In this document: positions 1-5,849 of the stretch, piece after piece
How positions within the stretch are numbered: the first letter of the stretch is position 1
How the letters are laid out: the number at the start of each line of letters is the position of its first letter
NCBI GenBank assembly: GCA_903911805.1
Contig: CAIWET010000021.1
Span: forward strand, 1 to 5,849
Reading direction: 5' to 3'
DNA length: 5,849 bases
From: an uncultured Ignavibacteria bacterium
GTDB taxonomy: Bacteria; Bacteroidota; Ignavibacteria; Kapaibacteriales; UBA2268
Position numbers and translations under genes: made by a program
Notes under the pieces: generated by a model
The model's database searches: none
What the model saw: the letters and a program-made list of their open reading frames with translations, nothing else
What the model was told of the DNA's origin: nothing

Positions 1-20
1 AGAAGGTCATTTGCTCAAAA

Positions 21-44
21 TTGTATGTATAGTTGTATGTAATA
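21..44. repeat. 12-base tandem repeat beyond the tRNA terminator
   Basis: TTGTATGTA occurs at 21-29 and again at 33-41, a 12-base period over two copies (TTGTATGTATAG then TTGTATGTAATA). It lies just past the tRNA-Lys terminator. Nothing else in bases 1-43 is recognisable. An open frame from base 1 to a TAA at 40-42 is too short to call the end of a gene. Two copies in AT-rich DNA may be chance. Confidence 0.4.
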
Positions 45-83
45 AAAAAAAGCCCTTTGTAAATCGTTGATTTAAAAGAGCTT
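44..83 (-). terminator. Rho-independent terminator after tRNA-Lys
   Basis: Read on the minus strand, AAGCTCTTT-TAAATC-AAC-GATTTA-C-AAAGGGCTT folds into a stem of 15 base pairs (one T-G wobble) with a 3-base loop and a single bulged C. The stem spans 50-83 and is followed by a run of T (44-49). This is the classic form of an intrinsic terminator. It begins 14 bases past the tRNA 3' end, so it ends the tRNA transcript and possibly also the operon upstream. On the plus strand the stem is not followed by a T run, so it should work in one direction only. Confidence 0.88.
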
Positions 84-97
84 AGTATTATTTGAAG

Positions 98-169
98 TGA
101 TCCAGGTAGGATTTGAACCTACGGCCCTTTGATTAAAAGTCAAATGCTCTACCCCTGAGCTACTAGATC
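98..169 (-). tRNA. tRNA-Lys (anticodon TTT)
   Basis: The minus strand folds into a complete 72-nt cloverleaf. The acceptor stem is GATCTAG/CTGGATC (7 pairs, one T-G). The D arm is GCTC-AGGGGTA-GAGC. The anticodon stem is TTTGA/TCAAA around loop CTTTTAA, which places anticodon TTT at 135-137. The variable loop is GGGCC, and the T arm is GTAGG-TTCAAAT-CCTAC. The discriminator base is A, as expected for lysine. The CCA end is not encoded: the bases after the discriminator read CTTC, so CCA must be added after transcription. A matching promoter lies upstream and a terminator just downstream, so it can be expressed as its own unit. It decodes AAA and AAG. Confidence 0.96.
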
Positions 170-195
170 TACTCACCTGTCATTTAAACAGAAAT

Positions 196-227
196 CAAAA
201 TTACGGACTTTTTGCGACATATCCAAA
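196..227 (-). promoter_or_regulatory. Bacteroidota-type promoter for tRNA-Lys
   Basis: On the minus strand TTTG (224-227) is followed after 20 bases by TAATTTTG (196-203). This agrees exactly with the known Bacteroidota primary sigma consensus, a -33 TTTG box and a -7 TAnnTTTG box about 19-21 bases apart. Transcription would begin near position 190, giving a leader of roughly 20 nt before the tRNA 5' end at 169. The whole element lies in the 70-base gap between nnr and the tRNA. The motif is seen directly; its activity and the start point are inferred. Confidence 0.8.
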
Positions 228-239
228 CTATATTTTACT

Positions 240-1751
240 TTATGGCAAAATAATTGGTAATTTGTTGATAATATCACTTGCAAGCATTGTTTCTTTGGAA
301 TTTTCCAATGAAAAATTGTCTGCAGCTAATGAATGTACTAATACAGCGACTGCCGAAGTTAGTGAAATATTGAAATCCATATTTTTTGCTGTCAATGCTG
401 CTAAAATTCCAGTTAATACATCACCAGTGCCACCTTTTGCTAATGCGGGATTTCCAAATATATTCCAATATGTTGATTCGCCGTCAGTAATTATTGTTGG
501 AACTCCTTTAAGAACGATTGTGCAGTTCAATTTTTCAGCCCATTCTATTGCTAAATCGGATGGATTTTCAGTAATTTCTTCTCTTGTTAATCCGGTTAGC
601 CTTGAAAACTCACCTATGTGAGGTGTTAATATTAGATTTTTTCTATATTTATTATTTTTATCTATTGCTCTTAGAGCATCGGCATCGATAATTAATGGGA
701 TATCTTCATTAACTTCATTAATCAATTTTTTGATCAATTCAATTGTTTCAGCATTATCACCCAAACCTGGACCAATAGCAATTGAATTGTATTGATTAAT
801 CTCATTTGTTAAGAAATCGAAATCACTTAAATTCAGATAAATTGAATTACTCTCATTATTTCTAATATTAATCACTTCTGGGAATACTGAACTATGAATT
901 GTTGGAGAATACAAGTAGGTTAAGCCTGCTCCAGATTTTGCACAAGCATTTGCGGCAAGAGCTGCAGCTCCTGAAAATTTGGATGAACCTGCAATAATCA
1001 AAGATTTGCCATAATCAAATTTTGATGAGTTCTTTTTTCTTTCTGGTAATAAATATTCTAAGTCTTCAGCTTCTAATGCAAAAATATTTGCTAAATCATT
1101 TGTAATGAATTCAGGAGCTCCAAGATATGCTTTAATTATCTCACCAGTGAAATTTATACCATCATTAATTCTTAAACCAGTTTTCTCTGCAAACATTGTT
1201 AAAGTATAATCTGCTTCAAAGCAAAACTCGTTTGCCTTACCTGTTAATGCATTTAAACCTGTAGGAACATCAATTGCAAATTTTAAAGCGTCAGTATCTT
1301 GAATAGCTTCTAAAATACTTAAAGTAATACCACGAATATTTTCAGTGCCTCCAATTCCAATCATAGCATCGATAATGCAATCAAAATCTCCAATATTATA
1401 ATCAAAATCACTATCTAAATGAATTATTTCAATTCCTAAATTAACAACTATTTCATAGTTTGTAAGAGTCTCTTTAGACATTTTGCTTTTGTCGCCAGTC
1501 CAAAAAACTGTAGTATCGAAAATTTCAAATAAATGTCTTGCTATTGCAAATCCATCGCCTCCATTATTGCCGGAACCACAAAAAATTGCAATATTTTCAA
1601 TATCATATTCATTTTCGTTAATGATTTTTTGAATTAATTTTGCTGATGATCTAGCAGCATTTTCCATTAAAACGATAGCAGGAATTCCATAACTTTCAAT
1701 TGCATTTTTATCAGCTATTTTTGTTTGCTCTGGTGTTAAAATTGGGAACAT
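240..1751 (-). CDS. nnr: Bifunctional NAD(P)HX epimerase / ADP-dependent NAD(P)HX dehydratase
   Basis: This cytosolic repair enzyme acts on hydrated NADH and NADPH (NADHX, NADPHX). The N-terminal YjeF_N half interconverts the R and S epimers, and the C-terminal ribokinase-like half dehydrates the S form using ADP or ATP. The N-terminal half (about 1-225) shows LMENAA (28-33), GNNGGDG (61-67), IIDAMIGIG (126-134) and DVPTG (161-165). The C-terminal half (about 235-503) shows GPGLG (327-331), DADAL (356-360), TPHIGEF (376-382), LKG (414-416) and GGTGDVL (440-446), with D444 the expected catalytic Asp. The length of 503 residues is normal for the fused bacterial form, and both halves look intact. 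The ATG has AAGGA about 9 bases upstream, and that site overlaps the stop codon of yraN. It is the last protein gene of the operon, 12 bases after yraN. The shared transcript with rpe fits a general link to NADP metabolism, but that is only inference. Confidence 0.95.
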   Translation of the reverse strand: MFPILTPEQTKIADKNAIESYGIPAIVLMENAARSSAKLIQKIINENEYDIENIAIFCGSGNNGGDGFAIARHLFEIFDTTVFWTGDKSKMSKETLTNYEIVVNLGIEIIHLDSDFDYNIGDFDCIIDAMIGIGGTENIRGITLSILEAIQDTDALKFAIDVPTGLNALTGKANEFCFEADYTLTMFAEKTGLRINDGINFTGEIIKAYLGAPEFITNDLANIFALEAEDLEYLLPERKKNSSKFDYGKSLIIAGSSKFSGAAALAANACAKSGAGLTYLYSPTIHSSVFPEVINIRNNESNSIYLNLSDFDFLTNEINQYNSIAIGPGLGDNAETIELIKKLINEVNEDIPLIIDADALRAIDKNNKYRKNLILTPHIGEFSRLTGLTREEITENPSDLAIEWAEKLNCTIVLKGVPTIITDGESTYWNIFGNPALAKGGTGDVLTGILAALTAKNMDFNISLTSAVAVLVHSLAADNFSLENSKETMLASDIINKLPIILP

Positions 1752-1760
1752 CTTTGTTTT

Positions 1761-1765
1761 TCCTT
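1761..1765 (-). promoter_or_regulatory. Ribosome binding site of nnr, overlapping the yraN stop
   Basis: The minus strand reads TAAGGA, in which TAA is the stop codon of yraN and AAGGA is the Shine-Dalgarno sequence for nnr, 9 bases before its ATG. Ribosomes ending yraN therefore sit on the nnr initiation site, which suggests translational coupling (inferred). Confidence 0.65.
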
Positions 1766-2147
1766 AATAAAAAGCATTTACATAATGCTCAATTTTTAAT
1801 TCATCATTAATTTTATCGATTGTAATTACGTCAAATCTGCATTGTACATTTGTTATCTTGTTGAAATATAGATAAGCATTAGCAACTTTTTTGATGATTG
1901 TCTGCTTTCTAAAGTCAACTCTTTGAACAGCAAATCCAAAATTTTGATTAAATGCGGACTTAACTTCAACAAAAACAAGAATATCTTTATCTTTGGCGAT
2001 TATGTCAATTTCTCCAACTTTCCCATATCTGAAATTCTTTTTTATGATACTGTAATTTTTAGATAAAAGTAAGTCCTCAGCCATTTTTTCAGTCTGAGCA
2101 CCCTTTTCTCTATTTAATTCTTTATTTCCCTGATCAGATTGAATCAA
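1764..2147 (-). CDS. yraN: UPF0102 / YraN family nuclease-fold protein
   Basis: This is a 127-residue protein of the UPF0102 family, which has a restriction-endonuclease-like PD-(D/E)XK fold and no firmly established role. The sequence shows the family's early G-x3-E-x2-A signature (G16, E20, A23), then GEID (45-48) and FVEVK (59-63), and later RFDV (104-107). The likely metal and catalytic residues are D48, E61 and K63, with E20 possibly contributing, so the site looks intact. Length is typical. The start is TTG: an in-frame TGA lies four codons upstream, and the next ATG (codon 22) would remove the conserved G16 and E20. AGAAGGA precedes the TTG by only 3 bases. The first 14 bases overlap the end of rpe, pointing to coupled translation. 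Family assignment is firm; substrate and role are unknown. Confidence 0.9.
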   Translation of the reverse strand: MIQSDQGNKELNREKGAQTEKMAEDLLLSKNYSIIKKNFRYGKVGEIDIIAKDKDILVFVEVKSAFNQNFGFAVQRVDFRKQTIIKKVANAYLYFNKITNVQCRFDVITIDKINDELKIEHYVNAFY

Positions 2148-2805
2148 TTTTCCTTCTCATTTCTTTGATATTGTTTTCAAGATTTCCTGAGAATAATCCA
2201 GAGCCAGAAACAATCATATTTGCACCTGCTTTGATTGCTAAATCAACATTGTCTATTTTTATTCCACCATCAACTTCAATATCGATGTGTTCCATATTAT
2301 TTTTGATTAAAAAATTCTTTAATTCTTCGCATTTTTTAAGAAAAGAAGTAATGAAAGATTGTCCACCAAAACCTGGGTTTACCGACATCAGCAATATAAA
2401 ATCGCAATATTCAGCTGCATCGAATGCGTATTGTAATGGGGTTATAGGATTTAATGCAACTCCAGATTTTACTCCCAATTTTGTTATATTTGTTAATGTA
2501 CGATGTAGATGAATTGCATTTTCTACGTGAACTGAAATATAATCAGCCCCAGCTTTAGCAAAATCTTCAATATATTTATCGGGTTCAGAAATCATCAAAT
2601 GGCAATCTAATGGCATTTTAGTATGTGGGCGAATTGCATTCACAATTAGAGGTCCAATTGTAATATTCGGAACAAAATGACCATCCATTACATCAACGTG
2701 CATAATATCTGCACCAGCATTTTCGCATCTTTTTACTTCTTCTTCCAATCGAGCAAAATTAGCTGAAAGTAGGGAAGGAGCTATATAATATTTTTTATTT
2801 TGCAT
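2134..2805 (-). CDS. rpe: Ribulose-phosphate 3-epimerase
   Basis: This enzyme interconverts D-ribulose 5-phosphate and D-xylulose 5-phosphate in the cytosolic pentose phosphate pathway (also the Calvin cycle where present). It is a single TIM barrel of 223 residues, normal for the family. Visible motifs are APSLLSANF (9-17), HVDVMDGHFVPN (36-47), CHLMI (68-72), VNPGFGGQSF (142-151) and VDGG (178-181) with the phosphate-binding SGSGLF (200-205). The four metal and catalytic positions are all present: H36, D38, H69 and D179, with the two Asp as acid/base pair. The ATG is preceded by AAAAGG at a 6-base spacing. It overlaps the end of the Lon-like gene by 11 bases and the start of yraN by 14, so it sits mid-operon. 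Nothing looks truncated or altered. Confidence 0.97.
   Translation of the reverse strand: MQNKKYYIAPSLLSANFARLEEEVKRCENAGADIMHVDVMDGHFVPNITIGPLIVNAIRPHTKMPLDCHLMISEPDKYIEDFAKAGADYISVHVENAIHLHRTLTNITKLGVKSGVALNPITPLQYAFDAAEYCDFILLMSVNPGFGGQSFITSFLKKCEELKNFLIKNNMEHIDIEVDGGIKIDNVDLAIKAGANMIVSGSGLFSGNLENNIKEMRRKIDSI
2151..2157 (-). promoter_or_regulatory. Ribosome binding site of yraN (close to a TTG start)
   Basis: AGAAGGA on the minus strand lies inside the last codons of rpe and only 3 bases before the TTG of yraN. The spacing is shorter than usual, but no better start exists between the in-frame TGA upstream and the conserved N-terminal motif. The site supports the TTG choice and suggests that yraN is translated by ribosomes finishing rpe. 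Confidence 0.5.
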
Positions 2806-5263
2806 CTTTTACCTTTTTTGTCTTTTTAGCTTTATTATTAGATTTCGGATTTAGTACTTTAGTTAAATTATCTCTTAATTTATCTAATCTTTCTTCAACT
2901 AAACCATAAATCGAATCTATTGGGAATTGATTTTCTGCATTTCTTTCACCAGCAGGTAATCCTAGCATTAATTCAATTCCTTGTCCAATTTTTGAGAAGC
3001 TATAAATATGGAAATTACCTTTTTTTACATCATCGATTATATCATCATCTAGCATCAAATCGTCAACATTTTGAGCTGGAATCAACACACCTTGATCGCC
3101 AGTAAAGCCACGTTGTTGGCAAATTTCATAAAACCCACGAATTTTATAATTAACTCCACCAATTGGCTGAACTTCTCCCTTTTGATTTACAGAGCCAGTA
3201 ACAGCAAGATTTTGCTTAATTGGCTTTCCAGATAGGGCAGACATAAGTACAAATATTTCGGCGGCAGTAGCAGAATCACCGTCTATTCCACTATAGCTTT
3301 GTTCAAATGCAATTGAAGCAGTTAAGGTTAAAGGTTTTTCCTGTGCGAAAACTTCTCGAATATAACCAGAAAGAATCATTATACCTTTATTATGAATTGC
3401 TCCACTCATATTGGCTTCGCGTTCAATATTAACTATTCCAGCATTTCCAGCTGAAACAGTTGCTGTGATTCTAGCAGGTTTACCAAAAGTATATGTACCT
3501 GTATCAAGTACTGTTAGACCATTAATAACGCCAACTTTTTCACCTTGAGTATCAATCATTACAATGCCATCTAAAATATAATTTCTGAGTTTTTCATCCA
3601 TCATATCGTTGCGACGGTTACGCATTTCGATAGCTTTTGCAACGTCTTCACGATTAATGAATGGCTTTTCAGAAAATCTATCATAGAATGATGCTTCGCG
3701 AACCAAATCAGCTATATCTGAAAACTTTAATGACATTTTCTTTTGAGAACCAGAGTGCTTGAGTGACCATTCGATTACAGCTGCAACACCATCAGGAGTG
3801 CAATGTACTAAATTTTCCTGGCTACAAATACTAGAAATAAAACCAGTGTATTTCTCAATAATTTCTTCGCTACGATTTATTTCATAATCAAATTGTGCAT
3901 TGATTTTAAAGATTTTCTTGAATCCTTTTTCATTTTCGTGCAACCAAGTATAAAGTGATTGACCTCCTATTATAATAACCTTTACGTTTACTTCAATAGC
4001 CTCAGGTTTTAAATGTAATTGAGACATTTGGAAATAAGATTCATAGGTTTGGATTTCTAATTTATCATAAAGAAGAAGTCTTTTTAATGCTTGCCAAGCA
4101 CCTTGCTCAGAAAAAAGATCTAAAGCATTAACGATTATATACCCTTGATCTGCTTTTAATAATGAGCCAGCTTTTACTTTTGTAAAATCCGTGTGCCAAT
4201 ATCCGCGACTATCAAAGGTTTTTTCGATAGTTCCAAATAAATTAGTGTATGATGGCGAAGTTTCTACAATTATAGGAGCAGTTGTATTATTAGAATTATC
4301 CAAAACTATATTAACCTGATATGGTAAAAATTTTGAAACTGGAGATTCTTCATCAGTTGTCTGTTGTTGGTCGAAAGGAAGAAAAATTGAGAAATTCTCC
4401 ATTGTAAATTTCTTCATTAAATCGAGATAACCAATTACTTCATTATATTTGAATTTTTCTTTTAAATCTTCAATAATTGTAGAAATATTGTTTGATACTG
4501 CAGATTTATCAAATTCAGTCACAGCTTGCTTGAATGCTTGCATTATTTTCATACCCTTACGAGCAAGATCAAAAAGTTCTTTCTTCAAATCTTGATAAGT
4601 TTTTCTGAATTCCTGAGCTTTTTCAGCAGTTAAAGTACCAGCGTTTTCGAATTCATATAAAGTATCAATATGAACAGCTTTACCATCAATTAATGGAAAA
4701 ACTTCAGGAGCGGCTAATCCTTGCTCATTTTCAAATTGTCCTCTTATAAAACCTAAAGGTTTGATTTTTGCATCAAATTCAATAATTATATCTTGTTCTT
4801 TATTTTGAAATTCTTGGATCAATTTATTTCTTTGATCTTGCAGATTCTCATCTTCAAATAATTTTGGGATACTCAATTTTAAAAATGAAAGAGCATCAGC
4901 AAGCGATTTGGATAGTAGTTTGCCGTCTCCAGCATTTAATTTTAATAATTTAGGTAAATCAGGATTATCAAAATTATAAACATAGCAATAATCATATAAA
5001 GTTGGCTTGGGTAATTCTAAATCATTCAAAATTGATTTAACTGTAGAAAATCTTCCTGTTCCAGAAAGTCCAGAAACAAAGATGTTATAACCTTTTGAAT
5101 TTAATTGAGCACCAAGTCTAATGGCTTCTATTGCTCTTGGTTGACCAACTATTTGATTTAATGGCTCTACTTCAGCTGTTGTTCCAAAATTAAAATAATC
5201 AAGTGGACAAAACCATTTAAGTTTATCAACTGATAATTCGAGTTCATTTCTAATATCATTCAT
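2795..5263 (-). CDS. Lon-related ATPase/protease, AAA_32 type (peptidase family S16)
   Basis: This is an 822-residue protein of the Lon-related family that has an AAA_32 ATPase region instead of the usual Lon N-terminal domain; it is presumably a soluble cytosolic protease. The N-terminus carries IVGQPRAIEAI (38-48) and GYNIFVSG, leading to the P-loop GLSGTGR (65-71). A long helical, probably coiled-coil insert follows (about 115-290). The ATPase core resumes with NLFGTIEK (341-348), HTDFTKVKAGSLLKADQGYI (357-376) and a sensor-like VIIIGG (429-434). The Lon protease domain (about 565-768) has Ser664 in DGDSA and Lys707 in GGVNYKIRG. Their 43-residue spacing equals that of S679/K722 in E. coli Lon, so the proteolytic dyad looks intact. 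The P-loop Lys is replaced by Arg71, a known trait of this family. The tail (805-822) is rich in Lys. The ATG has AGAGGA 7 bases upstream. It lies 21 bases after the beta-barrel gene and overlaps rpe by 11. Substrates are unknown. It is not the canonical lon gene, so no symbol is given. Confidence 0.9.
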   Translation of the reverse strand: MNDIRNELELSVDKLKWFCPLDYFNFGTTAEVEPLNQIVGQPRAIEAIRLGAQLNSKGYNIFVSGLSGTGRFSTVKSILNDLELPKPTLYDYCYVYNFDNPDLPKLLKLNAGDGKLLSKSLADALSFLKLSIPKLFEDENLQDQRNKLIQEFQNKEQDIIIEFDAKIKPLGFIRGQFENEQGLAAPEVFPLIDGKAVHIDTLYEFENAGTLTAEKAQEFRKTYQDLKKELFDLARKGMKIMQAFKQAVTEFDKSAVSNNISTIIEDLKEKFKYNEVIGYLDLMKKFTMENFSIFLPFDQQQTTDEESPVSKFLPYQVNIVLDNSNNTTAPIIVETSPSYTNLFGTIEKTFDSRGYWHTDFTKVKAGSLLKADQGYIIVNALDLFSEQGAWQALKRLLLYDKLEIQTYESYFQMSQLHLKPEAIEVNVKVIIIGGQSLYTWLHENEKGFKKIFKINAQFDYEINRSEEIIEKYTGFISSICSQENLVHCTPDGVAAVIEWSLKHSGSQKKMSLKFSDIADLVREASFYDRFSEKPFINREDVAKAIEMRNRRNDMMDEKLRNYILDGIVMIDTQGEKVGVINGLTVLDTGTYTFGKPARITATVSAGNAGIVNIEREANMSGAIHNKGIMILSGYIREVFAQEKPLTLTASIAFEQSYSGIDGDSATAAEIFVLMSALSGKPIKQNLAVTGSVNQKGEVQPIGGVNYKIRGFYEICQQRGFTGDQGVLIPAQNVDDLMLDDDIIDDVKKGNFHIYSFSKIGQGIELMLGLPAGERNAENQFPIDSIYGLVEERLDKLRDNLTKVLNPKSNNKAKKTKKVKDAK
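2812..2817 (-). promoter_or_regulatory. Ribosome binding site of rpe within the Lon-like 3' end
   Basis: AAAAGG on the minus strand, 6 bases before the rpe ATG, is formed by codons of the Lys-rich C-terminal tail of the Lon-like protein. Its position inside the upstream reading frame fits coupled translation of the two genes. Confidence 0.55.
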
Positions 5264-5270
5264 TATCTTT

Positions 5271-5276
5271 TCCTCT
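5271..5276 (-). promoter_or_regulatory. Ribosome binding site of the Lon-like gene
   Basis: AGAGGA on the minus strand, 7 bases before the ATG at 5263, is the clearest Shine-Dalgarno sequence in the window. It lies in the 21-base gap after the beta-barrel gene. No promoter matching the TTTG/TAnnTTTG pattern was seen in this gap, so the gene is probably transcribed from further upstream. Confidence 0.65.
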
Positions 5277-5284
5277 AATAAAAT

Positions 5285-5848
5285 TTAAAACCAAGAGTAT
5301 CCAATTTGTAAATAAATACCTTTTTTTGTTTGATAACCTATACCAAAAATCATATCTTCTTTGAAATAATATTGGATACCTGCGCCAAAAGTTAAACCTG
5401 ATTCTGATGCTGTTTTTTTATAATAATAGTTTTTATATGTTGGTTTTTCTTCAATTGCTAATACAGTATCTGACTGAGAATAAAAGCCAAGTGAGCCAAA
5501 AAAACTAAGTTCTTTCCATTCGTAATAAGCATTAACATCACCAGTAACAATAAAAGTTGTAAATTTTGACTCAGGCATTGAGTATATATTTACTTGATAA
5601 GTATTTGTTATATAATTTGGAATATCTGTTGTAAATCCTGCTATGCTAATAGCACCACCAATGCTAAAAGGAATATTGCCAAAAGTATGTTTATATCCAG
5701 CACCTAATGATAAATTATAAGAACCGTAACCAACATCAAGGTGAATTAGTTTAGCATCAGTGAAATTTGTTTCGCTTTGTGCATTTAAAATAAATGGATT
5801 AAGTGCGATAAATAACATTAAAAAGATTGCTTTTTTTATTGTTTTCAT
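5285..5848 (-). CDS. Secreted beta-barrel protein, probable outer membrane, function unknown
   Basis: I do not recognise a named family. The 187-residue product opens with a clear Sec signal peptide: basic MKTIKK, a hydrophobic stretch (about 7-20), then LNAQ with likely cleavage after A23. There is no lipobox Cys, so it is not a lipoprotein. The mature part is rich in Gly and aromatic residues in alternating short strands, such as LSLGAGYKHTF (46-56), LTFGAGIQYYF (152-162) and IFGIGYQTKKGIYLQIGYSW (167-186). It ends in Phe after an amphipathic strand, as outer-membrane barrels recognised by the Bam complex do. The size suits a barrel of about eight strands. The start at 5848 has only one base before it in the window, so its ribosome binding site is unseen, but the signal peptide makes this start likely. 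It stops 21 bases before the Lon-like gene and may be the first gene of, or upstream of, the operon. A porin-like, adhesive or purely structural role cannot be told apart. Confidence 0.75.
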   Translation of the reverse strand: MKTIKKAIFLMLFIALNPFILNAQSETNFTDAKLIHLDVGYGSYNLSLGAGYKHTFGNIPFSIGGAISIAGFTTDIPNYITNTYQVNIYSMPESKFTTFIVTGDVNAYYEWKELSFFGSLGFYSQSDTVLAIEEKPTYKNYYYKKTASESGLTFGAGIQYYFKEDMIFGIGYQTKKGIYLQIGYSWF

Positions 5849-5849
5849 A

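Noticed and set aside
1..42. Possible C-terminal end of a plus-strand gene, open from base 1 to TAA at 40-42
   Set aside because: Only 13 codons are visible and none of the residues can be tied to a family.
170..239. Search for a terminator or small gene between nnr and the tRNA
   Set aside because: No stable hairpin followed by a T run and no credible reading frame was found; only the tRNA promoter is supported.
262..621. Open frame of 119 codons on the plus strand
   Set aside because: It is antisense to the conserved C-terminal half of nnr, including the GGTGDVL and TPHIGEF region, and its product has no recognisable motif.
1079..1086. TATTTTTG on the minus strand inside nnr, matching the TAnnTTTG box
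   Set aside because: No TTTG box lies about 20 bases upstream of it, and such a match is expected by chance in AT-rich DNA.
2165..2512. Open frame of 115 codons on the plus strand
   Set aside because: It lies opposite the conserved VDGG and VNPGFGGQSF region of rpe and its composition is that of an antisense shadow.
2920..3105. Open frame of 61 codons on the plus strand
   Set aside because: It is antisense to the C-terminal part of the Lon-like gene, with no motif or separate start signal.

Overview
The window is AT-rich DNA, most likely from a member of the Bacteroidota or a close relative in the Bacteroidota/Chlorobiota group. The main evidence is a TTTG-N20-TAATTTTG promoter, which matches the Bacteroidota consensus (TTTG / TAnnTTTG), placed just upstream of a tRNA gene. 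A small outer-membrane beta-barrel-like protein ending in Phe shows a Gram-negative cell. No genus can be assigned.

Everything supported lies on the minus strand, so the order of transcription runs from right to left. It starts at the right edge with a 187-residue secreted, probably outer-membrane, beta-barrel protein of unknown role (5285-5848). After 21 bases comes an 822-residue Lon-family ATPase/protease of the AAA_32 type (2795-5263). Next is ribulose-phosphate 3-epimerase, rpe (2134-2805, overlapping its upstream neighbour by 11 bases). Then comes the UPF0102/YraN nuclease-fold protein (1764-2147, overlapping rpe by 14 bases, with a TTG start). Last is the bifunctional NAD(P)HX epimerase/dehydratase nnr (240-1751, 12 bases after yraN). 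The overlaps and short gaps make this a tightly packed operon, and the ribosome binding site of each downstream gene lies in or across the end of the gene before it.

Beyond nnr, 70 bases hold the promoter of a tRNA-Lys(TTT) gene (98-169). It is followed by a strong intrinsic terminator (44-83). I see no terminator between nnr and the tRNA, so the operon may read through the tRNA and share that terminator. The leftmost 43 bases hold a 12-base tandem repeat and no gene I can support.

The genes are mostly housekeeping: pentose-phosphate pathway (rpe), repair of damaged NAD(P)H (nnr), protein turnover (Lon-like), and a DNA-related protein of uncertain role (yraN). I found no defence system, CRISPR array, insertion sequence or clearly novel system. 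The points most worth a second look are the altered nucleotide-binding motifs of the Lon-like protein, the TTG start of yraN, the operon/tRNA arrangement, and the repeat beyond the terminator.
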